Positions 9,054 through 17,172 of a DNA stretch of 32,799 nucleotides are shown here, piece after piece (positions within the stretch are counted from its first letter, which is position 1; every line of letters starts with the position of its first letter). The notes under the pieces are model-generated. The model did not search any database, was not told the DNA's origin, and was given only the letters and a program-made list of their open reading frames with translations. The translations under genes and the position numbers were made by a program. The stretch is taken from contig NZ_JAIVFV010000070.1 of NCBI RefSeq assembly GCF_020829445.1, positions 1 through 32,799 of the forward strand, written 5' to 3'. This stretch comes from Nostoc sp. CHAB 5836 (lineage in GTDB: Bacteria; Cyanobacteriota; Cyanobacteriia; Cyanobacteriales; Nostocaceae).

Positions 9054-9938
9054 GAGTTAATCAAACTCCAATATGAATTAAAGGGAACTCTTAACAGGTG
9101 AAAACTAAGCCACATACTTGGGGAAGCCACTACGTTTGACGGTTTCCCAGACTTAAAGCAAGTGGCGTTGAAGTTTCAACAACCTACTTGAAAATACAAG
9201 GATTATTTCTCTGACGAGACGTTGCGCAAACGCCCACAATAACAGAAGTTTTAGCGGAGGTTTAACTAAATATTTAACCGATAAATGTGGAATTTCTTCT
9301 TCAATTATTATGGAGCTTCATGTCAAACAATACAAGGTATAAATTGATATTTAAACTAGGACTTGTGAAATATATATATATTTATATATACAATTAGTAA
9401 GAGCGTTTATTTCGATATATATCTGCAAATATAGAAAAACAGCTAAATACTAAACGCTATAGGTATTTTGTGTTCAAACTACGGCATTACTAAAATTGAC
9501 AACAATAGGTATTGCTGTACCCCTATAATTGCTGTAGCTCAATCAATTTAAAAATGCTGTAATTGGGTAGGGAAAAATAAAGTAAAATTTCTTAAAAGTT
9601 CAGCCAAGTATTAATTTTATCTTAGAGGGTGTTTGAAAAGTGGTGGGCTGTAATTTTAGGCACTTGTTGATCCCCCCTAACCCCCCTTAATAAGGGGGAA
9701 GAATCAAAGTCCCCCAAATTATCGGGGGATTTAGGGGGATCTAAAACGTTTTGTTACCGAGAAGAGGACTTTTCAAACATCCTCTATGATTTAACAAAGT
9801 AATGGGGTTTAATTCCTAGCCTTTTGACGGCAGCACGTTTTGTGTCTGGGTCTAAATCCCCGTCACAAAACGTAATTACGAATTACGAACTTGTACTGAG
9901 CGTAGCCGAAGTATTACGAATTACGAATTATTTTAATC
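9054..9938. other. Long intergenic region between kdpA and the oxidase gene
   Basis: No credible gene is present. It must hold the kdp promoter (minus strand) and the oxidase promoter (plus). An AT-rich alternating tract lies at about 9370-9391 (ATATATATATATT). An inverted-repeat element occupies 9623-9786. An inverted repeat with 10-base arms (ACGTTTTGTG, 9835-9844/9864-9873) and ACGAATT direct repeats with a short ACTTGTACTGAGCG unit (9874-9930) lie just before the oxidase start. Confidence 0.7.
9623..9786. mobile_element. MITE, copy 1 (ends in TA, TIR AGAGGGTGTTTGAAAAGT)
   Basis: Terminal inverted repeats of about 18 bases (9625-9641 and 9768-9784) are flanked by TA on both sides, as expected for IS630/Tc1-type targets. 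The interior has CCCCCTTA/AAGGGGG stems. A second copy in the opposite orientation lies at 19403-19573, with the same interior order (CCCCCTAAATC..., GGGGGACTTTGATTC...). There is no coding capacity, so it would need a transposase elsewhere. Confidence 0.85.
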
Positions 9939-11060
9939 ATGTCTACCTACTTATCCAACGTCGATCGCTTTCAACCCATTAACCTTTTTGAATACGAAAA
10001 GCTAGCAAAAGAGCATCTATCTCAAACGACACTTGATTACTATAGCAGTGGCGCTTGGGATGAAATCACATTGCGAGATAATCGTGCTGCTTTTGAGCGA
10101 GTCAAGCTGCGACCTCGGGTATTAGTCGATGTGAGCGATCGCAATTTAACTACCTCCATTTTAGGACAACCCCTGCAACTACCTTTGCTGATTGCACCGA
10201 TGGCTTTTCAATGTCTAGCCCATCCAGACGGAGAAGTTGCGACGGCTCTAGCTGCGGCATCAGCTGGTGTGGGCATGGTGTTAAGTACAATGGCAACAAA
10301 GAGCATTGAAGAAGTGGCGACTGCGTGTAATCAATTTCCAGATTCTCTGCGATGGTTCCAGCTTTACATCCATAAAGACCGGGGATTAACTCGTGCTTTG
10401 GTAGAAAAAGCCTATAAAGCAAGCTACAAAGCACTTTGTCTGACTGTAGATGCACCCGTTCTCGGACAGCGCGAAAGAGATAAACGTAATGAGTTCACCT
10501 TACCCATAGACTTACATCTGGCTAATCTTAGCACCATCTCAGGATTAGATATTTCCCATGAAAAAGGCGAATCTGGATTATTTACCTATTTTGCCCAACA
10601 GCTAAACCCAGCAGTAACTTGGCACGATTTAGAATGGTTGCAGTCTTTATCTCCACTACCTTTAGTCATCAAAGGAATTTTACGGGGAGATGATGCTGTT
10701 CGGGGTGTAGAATATGGAGCCAAAGCAATTGTTGTTTCCAATCATGGTGGCAGACAACTCGATGGTGCGATCGCTTCCTTAGATGCCCTAGCTGAAATAG
10801 TAGCAGCAGTGGATGGTAAAGTAGAAGTACTTTTGGATGGAGGGATTCGTAGAGGTACAGACATTCTCAAAGCTCTGGCATTAGGAGCAAAAGCAGTACT
10901 GATCGGACGACCTATTTTGTGGGGACTAGCGGTAGCAGGACAAATTGGCGTCTCTCATGTCATCTCACTCCTACAAGAAGAGTTAAATGTGGCAATGGCA
11001 CTTAGCGGCTGTGCCAAACTACAGGATATTGACCCTAGTTTATTGACCAGAAAATCCTGA
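9939..11060 (+). CDS. FMN-dependent alpha-hydroxy-acid oxidase (L-lactate/glycolate oxidase family)
   Basis: A 373-residue TIM-barrel flavoprotein that oxidises an L-2-hydroxy acid and passes electrons to oxygen. Seen are the FMN/substrate residues Tyr35 (LDYYSSGAWDE), LIAPMAF (84-90), QLYIHKD, Lys245 (VIKGI), the catalytic SNHGGRQ with His269 and Arg272, and the phosphate-binding DGGIRRG plus GRP motif. Plant glycolate oxidase has Trp in LSSWATSS; here the matching stretch is LSTMATKS. A non-Trp residue there favours the lactate-oxidase-like enzyme described from nitrogen-fixing Nostoc/Anabaena, where it is thought to use up L-lactate and oxygen. Glycolate activity cannot be ruled out. The ATG at 9939 follows repeat-derived DNA and lacks a clear ribosome site. 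It is monocistronic. Confidence 0.88.
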   Translation: MSTYLSNVDRFQPINLFEYEKLAKEHLSQTTLDYYSSGAWDEITLRDNRAAFERVKLRPRVLVDVSDRNLTTSILGQPLQLPLLIAPMAFQCLAHPDGEVATALAAASAGVGMVLSTMATKSIEEVATACNQFPDSLRWFQLYIHKDRGLTRALVEKAYKASYKALCLTVDAPVLGQRERDKRNEFTLPIDLHLANLSTISGLDISHEKGESGLFTYFAQQLNPAVTWHDLEWLQSLSPLPLVIKGILRGDDAVRGVEYGAKAIVVSNHGGRQLDGAIASLDALAEIVAAVDGKVEVLLDGGIRRGTDILKALALGAKAVLIGRPILWGLAVAGQIGVSHVISLLQEELNVAMALSGCAKLQDIDPSLLTRKS

Positions 11061-11104
11061 GAGCTATGGTTGGAGGAAAACTTTGAAAATTAATTTTCAG
11101 ATGC

Positions 11105-11133
11105 GTTACAAAATCCCTCAATTAAAGTATAAT
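11105..11133 (+). promoter_or_regulatory. Promoter of tRNA-Leu
   Basis: A consensus -10 TATAAT at 11128-11133, with a -35-like GTTACA at 11105-11110 and a 17-base spacer, lies 18 bases before the mature tRNA start. Confidence 0.6.
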
Positions 11134-11151
11134 AGGTGAGACTGGATATAA

Positions 11152-11235
11152 GGGCGGGTGGCGAAACTGGTAGACGCACCACACTCAAAATGTGGCGACC
11201 TTGCGGTCATAGGAGTTCGATTCTCCTCCTGCCCA
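11152..11235 (+). tRNA. tRNA-Leu (anticodon CAA)
   Basis: A complete cloverleaf with a long variable arm. The acceptor stem is GGGCGGG (11152-11158) with CCTGCCC (11228-11234), then discriminator A. The anticodon stem is CCACA/TGTGG with loop CTCAAAA, giving CAA at 11186-11188. The variable arm is CGACCTTGCGGTCA and the T arm holds GTTCGATTC. CCA is not encoded. Confidence 0.97.
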
Positions 11236-11266
11236 CTACCGAACAAGCATATAGAGGTTAAAACCT

Positions 11267-11533
11267 ATGCGCCTGAAAAGATGGGAATCTCCCCGTAAAG
11301 AAGGCAGAAATGACAAAGGTAGAGGAGGTTCTGCCAGGAAGCGGCAACTCAAAAAGCAAAGGCAAATGTTACGCCAAAGACTCAAGGAAGCTAACAAACC
11401 AGAAAATAACAAAAACGAGAGACCAGGGGAAGATAAACTTATCTTCCCCTTGTTTTTTGGGCTTTTATTTCAGAAAAAAGTAAAATTTAGGTATTTTTCA
11501 GTACATAGATTAAATTATATCATGTCCGGGTAA
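11267..11533 (+). CDS. Possible small basic protein after tRNA-Leu
   Basis: The open frame of 88 residues starts 31 bases after the tRNA. Residues 1-46 are very basic and look like a designed helix (RKRQLKKQRQMLRQRLKEAN). An AGAGG lies about 8 bases before the ATG. The frame then runs straight through a strong terminator hairpin (11425-11450), so the last 35 residues are encoded by terminator and repeat DNA, and the stop lies in the end of an inverted-repeat element. Either the natural C-terminus has been lost and replaced, or the frame is chance. The family is not recognised. Confidence 0.35.
   Translation: MRLKRWESPRKEGRNDKGRGGSARKRQLKKQRQMLRQRLKEANKPENNKNERPGEDKLIFPLFFGLLFQKKVKFRYFSVHRLNYIMSG
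11425..11458 (+). terminator. Rho-independent terminator after tRNA-Leu
   Basis: Perfect 12-base arms AGGGGAAGATAA (11425-11436) and its complement (11439-11450) with a 2-base loop are followed by TGTTTTTT. It should end the tRNA-Leu transcript and any co-transcribed small gene. Confidence 0.85.
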
Positions 11534-11966
11534 TTAGTTATGATTCCCATAGTAATTGCACCCCACACGCCACAATACTGCTCGGTTAGGACAAATCAAC
11601 TGACATCCAACCCCGTAGAGACGTTGCACTGCAACGTCTCTACACACTAAAATTATGACGAAAAATTCTTAACCGACGAGTATTGCCATACGCCAGATGC
11701 ACAACGAAGGGGAGACCCCAGACCCTCTCTACGAGACGCTAAAAGCGAACGCAGACTCGCTCTCCGTGGCGCTATCGCCTTTGGCGTCTCTCCTTCTCCC
11801 AACTCTTACGAGACACTACGTGAACGCAAAGCGTCTCGTAAGAGTTGGGAGAAGACCGCACTGGCTCCCCTTAATCCCCTCCCTGCTTGGGGGGAGGGGA
11901 GACAAAGCAAAGCTTTGGCGGGGTGGGGTTCTTGGGGTTTAGTAAGTAATCAACCGGACATGATAT
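11517..11966. mobile_element. Composite nested inverted-repeat element
   Basis: Outer ends ATATCATGTCCGG (11517-11529) and its exact complement (11954-11966) bound about 450 bases. Inside is a second element with ends near CAATACTGCTCGGTTA (about 11572-11589) and its imperfect complement (about 11668-11690). That one holds a 14-base-arm hairpin GTAGAGACGTTGCA (11615-11628/11630-11643). Further right is a perfect 22-base inverted repeat (11793-11814/11833-11854) with an 18-base loop. No protein is encoded; the open frame 11697-11942 is repeat sequence. Confidence 0.8.
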
Positions 11967-12519
11967 TACAGCATTTCTCTATTCGTGAGAGGTTAAAACA
12001 AAATCATTTTTGTCAATTAGTAACTTTGTTGATAATTTCCTAAACTACTGAGTAGTAAATAATAAACTTAATACTCGATTTTGATGCAAGAACGAATGAT
12101 GCTCTTAAATATAGCGTATACTTACGTGTCAAAATCAGCCGACTAAGTGTCTGGCATTTTACTTTTATACGCAAGTGGCAAACAGTGGCAAATATTACTT
12201 AATTTTTCATCTGTATTTAGAGGAATTTATCGCAATTGTAATGCTTGCATGAACAAATCAAAAATTAATTATGAAGTAACTATGAATTTTCTCAAACAGC
12301 GTCTGAAATCCTTACCTTAAAACAGTAAGCTAGAACACAGCAGCAAATAATGATGGTATTAAAAAGTATACTAAGAAGGCAATTGCATCTCCATGTGTTA
12401 ACTTTCAACGCTTACACAAGCCTACAAAAAGTCAAGAGTCATCCAATCCGGATTATTCGATATTCAGATTGGTCTAGGTAATCTACAGATTTTTTTCTTG
12501 GACACGGGAGTTATTGATT
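11967..12519. other. Intergenic region before the first WecG/TagA gene
   Basis: AT-rich and non-coding in all frames as far as can be seen. It presumably carries the promoter of the polysaccharide gene at 12520. A GGGAG ribosome site at 12506-12510 is the only clear signal. Confidence 0.6.
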
Positions 12520-13314
12520 GTGGCGAGAGTGCTTCTACCTACTAAAAAAGTGCTTGATTTTCCCATTACAGCTTTACGCTTTGACGAGCAGGTACAAACA
12601 ATACTTAAGTGGGCGAGTAGGCATGAAAGTAAAACTGTATATGTAGCCAATGTACATATGCTCATTGAAGCTCATTGCAATCCAGAGTTTGCTACCTTAT
12701 TACGAAATGCAGATATAGTTACCCCTGATGGTATGCCTCTTGTATGGATGATGCGAAAGACGGGAGCGCTTTACCAAGACCGTGTAGCAGGTATGGATAT
12801 TCTCCTAGCCTTGTGTCAGCTAACTCAAACACAAAATCTTAGTATTTTCTTTCTAGGTTCCCAAACAGAAATTCTTTCTAGGATGCGAAAAAGGTTAGAG
12901 CAGGAATTTCCGCACATGAAGATTGCGGCAATGCAACCTTTACCCTTTCGTCCGCTCACTGAAGCCGAAGATGAAGCTTTGGTTAAACAGATTAATTCTA
13001 GTGGTGCGAGCGCTGTCTTAGTATCTCTGGGGTGCCCCAAACAAGAAAATTGGATAGCTCAACATAAAGGTAAAATCCAAGCTGTGATGATTGGACTGGG
13101 TGGAGCTTTCCCAGTTTATGCAGGAATTCATAAGCGGGCACCCCGCATAGTTCGAGAGTTAGGGCTTGAATGGCTGTATCGATGGATTCAAGAACCGCGC
13201 CGACTTTGCGGCCGCTACGCTAAGACTATTCCACTCTTTATATGGCTGGCTACTAAGCAACTACTATCATCAAGTCGCCTAGGAGCAGTCTTCCTTCAAG
13301 AAACTGGGGATTAA
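12520..13314 (+). CDS. WecG/TagA/CpsF-family glycosyltransferase (GT26), copy 1
   Basis: A 264-residue member of the family that transfers a UDP-sugar (ManNAc or ManNAcA in WecG and TagA) onto lipid-linked GlcNAc-PP-undecaprenol at the inner face of the membrane. Seen are YVANVHMLIEA, the catalytic-Asp motif TPDGMPLVW (Asp70), DRVAGMD, FFLGSQ, VSLGCPKQENWI (about 168-179) and the C-terminal GLEWLYRWIQEPRRLCGRY with a hydrophobic, membrane-touching tail. I choose the GTG at 12520, which lies 9 bases after GGGAG; a TTG at 12514 is too close to that site. It stands alone, 850 bases before the flippase. The exact sugar cannot be read from sequence. Confidence 0.9.
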   Translation: MARVLLPTKKVLDFPITALRFDEQVQTILKWASRHESKTVYVANVHMLIEAHCNPEFATLLRNADIVTPDGMPLVWMMRKTGALYQDRVAGMDILLALCQLTQTQNLSIFFLGSQTEILSRMRKRLEQEFPHMKIAAMQPLPFRPLTEAEDEALVKQINSSGASAVLVSLGCPKQENWIAQHKGKIQAVMIGLGGAFPVYAGIHKRAPRIVRELGLEWLYRWIQEPRRLCGRYAKTIPLFIWLATKQLLSSSRLGAVFLQETGD

Positions 13315-13734
13315 TCAAAACGGACATCTCTTCTATTAAACACAACATTGTTGATACACTTGTCAACTTTATTAACCAAAAAAAGTTAAAATTCTTCTGA
13401 GTTACGGACTGTACAAATTGACCAGAATATGCGTTAGAAAATTTACATTTCCTCTCCTCACTGCAACCCTGATTGAGTCCTATATTTACTGCTTTAGGTG
13501 TTAGATATGCCTCAAAAGCCGAAATTGTTATGTATTACATATGTATGAACCATAATTTCTAAATTTATGTTTTTATAACCAATGACTAGCAAAGTTGAGA
13601 TACCACCTTAAGCCATAAAATGTAAATAACAGTCTCCAAATTCATCAGTAATTTTTTTTTATGCTAAGAGTTTCTTACATAGCTGCCAAACTGCAAACAG
13701 ATTGTGGTATAGTCTTGTAGGATAAACTATTCAA

Positions 13735-13854
13735 TAGACCTCTTGCATAAATAAATCAAACAATTTGAACCCCACCCCGCCAAAGCTACGCTTTATCCCC
13801 CCTCCCCGCAAGCAGGGAGGGGGTGGGGTGTTAGGGACTTTTGCAAGAGGTCTA
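13735..13854. mobile_element. MITE with ends TAGACCTCTTGCA
   Basis: A 120-base element with perfect 13-base terminal inverted repeats (13735-13747/13842-13854) starting and ending in TA. The interior forms a CCCCACCCC/GGGGTGGGG stem around a CCTCCC/GGGAGG stem. It is non-coding and typical of IS630-type miniature elements. Confidence 0.85.
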
Positions 13855-13987
13855 ATATAAAAAGTATTGTTTTAAACATTACACTACCCCTAGCTATATG
13901 TTCTTTTTGTCTTGTTTTTGGAGCAAAACATTCTGATGGTCAACTAAATAAAACTGACTAGTTTGAGAATAAATTATCCAACTGTTG

Positions 13988-14117
13988 CTTACTAGTCTAT
14001 GTCATTAATTTTGAGGGGTTCGTATTGAGCGATAAATCGTTCAATTTCAAGGACTATATCCCTAGACTACTAACTTCCATAACCCATCTAAAATTAATGA
14101 CATAAATTACTAGTTAA
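13988..14117. mobile_element. MITE-like inverted repeat upstream of wzx
   Basis: Perfect 15-base arms TATGTCATTAATTTT (13998-14012/14090-14104) extend outward with mismatches through TTACTAG/CTAGTTAA-like ends. An inner small hairpin is TTGAGCGAT/ATCGTTCAA. Only one copy lies in the window, so mobility is inferred. Confidence 0.6.
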
Positions 14118-14168
14118 GAATATCAAAGCTATATAATACTGTAGGTTCTTTCATCGGTAAACTCTGTA

Positions 14169-15650
14169 ATGGAATCATCTAAAGATTCATCAAATTTACG
14201 AGAAAAAGCTGTTAAAAGTGTAATTTGGACTGCTATTGAAAGTTGGGGACGCCAAGCAGTCTCTTTAGTAGTTTTCTTCATACTAGCTCGTTTACTTAAT
14301 CCAGAAACTTTTGGTTTAATTGCTCTAGCATATATTTTTATCGAATTTGTACAAATTTTTATTGATCAAGGATTCTCTGTAGCAATTATCCAGCGTCAAG
14401 AGATACATACAGACCACTTAGACACTGCATTTTGGACAAATTTAGGAATCAGTATACTCTTGACTTTGTTAAGTCTTGTTGGCGCTGGATTAGCAGCTGA
14501 TTTCTTTAAACAACCGCAGTTAATACCAATTATTCAGTGGTTATCTATAAGCTTTACATTTAGTGGGTTGAGCAGTGTGCAGCAAGCGGTTCTTGAACGG
14601 CGGTTTGCCTTCAAAAGTTTAGCAATACGCTCACTATTGGCAGTGATAATAGGTGGAATTGTTGGTATAGTAATGGCTTTCCTAGACTTTGGTGTTTGGA
14701 GTCTGGTAGGTCAACAATTATCCAGTAGTTTAGTACAACTTTTAGTCTTGTGGCGAATTAGCGATTGGCGGCCAGGATTCAAATTTTCTTTCATACATGC
14801 TAAAGAACTTTTTGAATTTGGAATTAATATATGTGCGTTTAATATCATCAACTTTATCAATCGCCGATCCGATGACTTACTAATTGGTTACTTTCTTGGA
14901 CTAGTTGCATTAGGTTATTACTCCGTTGCTTACAAACTGCTGTTAGTAATGATGCAAGTTTTAATCAGCACTACAGCTAAGGTTGCACTACCAATATTTT
15001 CTAGGTTGCAAGGAGAACCAGAACGGTTAGTAAGCGCTTTTTATAATGCTACCCAGTTCACAAGTCTTATTGTTTTTCCAATATTTCTTTGTGTTCCAGT
15101 ATTAGCAACTGAATTTATAAAAGTCTTTTTTGGTCAGCAGTGGGTTCAGAGCATTCCAGTATTGCAAGTACTATCGCTTATTGGCCCTGTTCACCTAATT
15201 GTGTTCTATAACAATTCTGTAATTCTGGCGCTAGGCAAACCTTCGTGGAGGTTATGGATACAAGTGGTAAACACAGTAACGAATGTTGTCGGTTTTGCTT
15301 TGGTAGTCAAAATGGGTATTGTAGCTGTTGCCTCTGCTTATGTAGTGCGCGGTTACTTAATCTTACCTCTTTCGTTATTCGTTATTAATAAACTTATTAA
15401 AATTAATGTTATTAACTATCTGCGTTTATACATAGTACCTTTATTAGCTTCTGGAGTAATGATTGGAACTATATTATTAACTAAATATTTCTTGGGATCA
15501 TTTATTCCAGCATCGATACTACTAGCTATTGCATTGTTATTAGGGATATCAACTTATATTTTAACTCTTTCAGTAATATCGCCGAAGCTTTTCAGACAGC
15601 TACTTGACTTAGCAGGAAGTTTGAATATGAAAATAAAAAAGAAAGCATAA
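14169..15650 (+). CDS. Wzx-like lipid-linked oligosaccharide flippase (WzxC type)
   Basis: A 493-residue, very hydrophobic protein of the MOP superfamily that flips undecaprenyl-PP-linked repeat units to the outer leaflet for polymerisation. The N-terminus (LREKAVKSVIWTAIESWGRQAVSLVVFFILARLL) followed by FGLIALAYIF and the FIDQGFSVAIIQR segment is the pattern of the WzxC/colanic-acid exporter group, as are DDLLIGYFLGLVALGYYSVAYKL and RLQGEPERL in the middle. About 12-14 membrane helices are visible. The ATG at 14169 lacks a clear ribosome site. It heads three co-oriented genes (flippase, pyruvyl transferase, MurB-like) separated by 170-250 bases. No Wzy polymerase or chain-length regulator is seen in the window. 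Confidence 0.88.
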   Translation: MESSKDSSNLREKAVKSVIWTAIESWGRQAVSLVVFFILARLLNPETFGLIALAYIFIEFVQIFIDQGFSVAIIQRQEIHTDHLDTAFWTNLGISILLTLLSLVGAGLAADFFKQPQLIPIIQWLSISFTFSGLSSVQQAVLERRFAFKSLAIRSLLAVIIGGIVGIVMAFLDFGVWSLVGQQLSSSLVQLLVLWRISDWRPGFKFSFIHAKELFEFGINICAFNIINFINRRSDDLLIGYFLGLVALGYYSVAYKLLLVMMQVLISTTAKVALPIFSRLQGEPERLVSAFYNATQFTSLIVFPIFLCVPVLATEFIKVFFGQQWVQSIPVLQVLSLIGPVHLIVFYNNSVILALGKPSWRLWIQVVNTVTNVVGFALVVKMGIVAVASAYVVRGYLILPLSLFVINKLIKINVINYLRLYIVPLLASGVMIGTILLTKYFLGSFIPASILLAIALLLGISTYILTLSVISPKLFRQLLDLAGSLNMKIKKKA

Positions 15651-15824
15651 GCCTACTTGCGTTTATTTAAAGATTAACAAAATATTTCAGCACTTTCATG
15701 GAATTAATTAAATCAATTTAAAGTATAATTAATTAGCTTGATTCATGAAAAAACTAAGTTGAGTAATTAACAGTTTTACCTCTCCAAACAATATCATATC
15801 CATAGTTTATTAGAGATACCAAAC

Positions 15825-16925
15825 ATGAAAATTGGAATTCTAACTTTTCACCATATAGACAATTACGGAGCAACACTCCAAGCTTGTGCTATTTGGAGTT
15901 TTATTAATAGTCAAGGTTATGATGTTGAAATAATAGACTATCGGCCTGTTAAAATAGCATGGATATATTTCAGACCTTTAATTCCACTCAAAAGACTTCA
16001 AAAAGTCTTCGTGAATATTCCAAGAGCTTGGAAAATGAGGCAGTTTTTACTTTCTAATGTGAAGTTGAGTGACCGGAAGTTTTATGATAAAAAAGGCTTG
16101 CAATACTATCATGATAAGTATGACGTAGTAATATGTGGCAGTGACCAAGTCTGGTGTTTAGATTCTTTTAGAGGATATAATTCTTCCTTCTTTTTAGATT
16201 TTGTTAATAATAAAACTACTCGTAAGATAAGTTATGCAGCCAGTTTTGGTAATACAATAAAATTAAGAAATTATCAACAAGAAATATATAATTTGATTAA
16301 TCAATTTCAAACTATTTTAGTTCGTGATTCTAATAGTGTCAGAATTATTAATGATGAATGCAATAAAGAAGCCACAAAGGTTTTAGATCCTACTTTTTTG
16401 ATTAAATATGATCAACTAAAAGAGCTTCCAAAAATCAAAGAGAAATATCTTTTGTTATATACTCAAGCTGAAATAGGAGCAGAAGAGGAAGAATTTATCA
16501 AATTCGTGGCAGATGAGCAAAAGCTAACTATAATCTCAGTCGGAAAACCCAATCGACTAGCACAAAAAAATCTAGAAGGTGCAGGACCAAAAGAATGGAT
16601 TGGATTGCATAGCGAAGCATCTTACATTGTGACTAATACTTTTCATGGTACCGTGTTTTCTATTATTTTTCATAAACCTTTTAACGTATTTGTTCCTAAT
16701 GATAAGTCGAATAAAGTAAAAGATTTGCTGGTTGATTTAGGTTTAGAAAACCGGATTGTTTCAGATAAACTAAAATCACAAATCCTCAACAAGGAAATAT
16801 TTGATAAGGAAATTTTTGATATTGACTATGAGCCAGTATCTAAAATACTAGAATCAAAGATCCTCCAATCAAAAAAATATTTAGTTGAAGCGATTTCACA
16901 AGGAGCAGGTGATATTTATAACTAA
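15825..16925 (+). CDS. Polysaccharide pyruvyl transferase family protein
   Basis: A 366-residue cytoplasmic protein of the CsaB/WcaK-type family, which moves a pyruvyl group from phosphoenolpyruvate onto a sugar of a lipid-linked glycan, usually as a ketal. Seen are the N-terminal ILTFHHIDNYGATLQA (5-20), VVICGSDQVW (101-110, the family's GSDQ-W signature), ISYAASFG, VRDSNSVRII (166-175), VLDPTFLI and the conserved NTFHGTVFSI (271-280) with His274 in the PEP-binding part. The gene uses an ATG at 15825. Its neighbour downstream is a MurB-like enolpyruvyl reductase, which suggests linked chemistry. Acceptor sugar and product stereochemistry are unknown. Confidence 0.88.
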   Translation: MKIGILTFHHIDNYGATLQACAIWSFINSQGYDVEIIDYRPVKIAWIYFRPLIPLKRLQKVFVNIPRAWKMRQFLLSNVKLSDRKFYDKKGLQYYHDKYDVVICGSDQVWCLDSFRGYNSSFFLDFVNNKTTRKISYAASFGNTIKLRNYQQEIYNLINQFQTILVRDSNSVRIINDECNKEATKVLDPTFLIKYDQLKELPKIKEKYLLLYTQAEIGAEEEEFIKFVADEQKLTIISVGKPNRLAQKNLEGAGPKEWIGLHSEASYIVTNTFHGTVFSIIFHKPFNVFVPNDKSNKVKDLLVDLGLENRIVSDKLKSQILNKEIFDKEIFDIDYEPVSKILESKILQSKKYLVEAISQGAGDIYN

Positions 16926-17172
16926 TGATGGATGCAATAAATAGTTGTAATTTTTGATACTAAAAAAGGCTTGCAAAAAGAATAGGCGAACAAAAAATTT
17001 TCTTATGCTTGACTCACTTCAGCACTGATTATAATTTAATTAATGCATAGTGTTTAAGTACGGACTTAACGACCTACTGTCCCGGATATATTATAAGTTT
17101 GGGAACTAGTGGCTATCCTATTTTATGGCTATCTAGTATTTGCACAACCACAAAGGAGTAGAAAGAGTTAAG

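Larger units (their letters stand above)
13315..14168. other. Intergenic region between WecG/TagA and wzx
   Basis: About 850 bases with no credible gene. It contains two separate miniature inverted-repeat elements, at 13735-13854 and about 13988-14117. The second ends about 50 bases before the flippase start and may supply or disturb its promoter. Otherwise it is AT-rich with no recognisable site. Confidence 0.7.

Noticed and set aside
11697..11942. 81-codon frame
   Set aside because: It is encoded entirely by the inverted repeats of the nested element.
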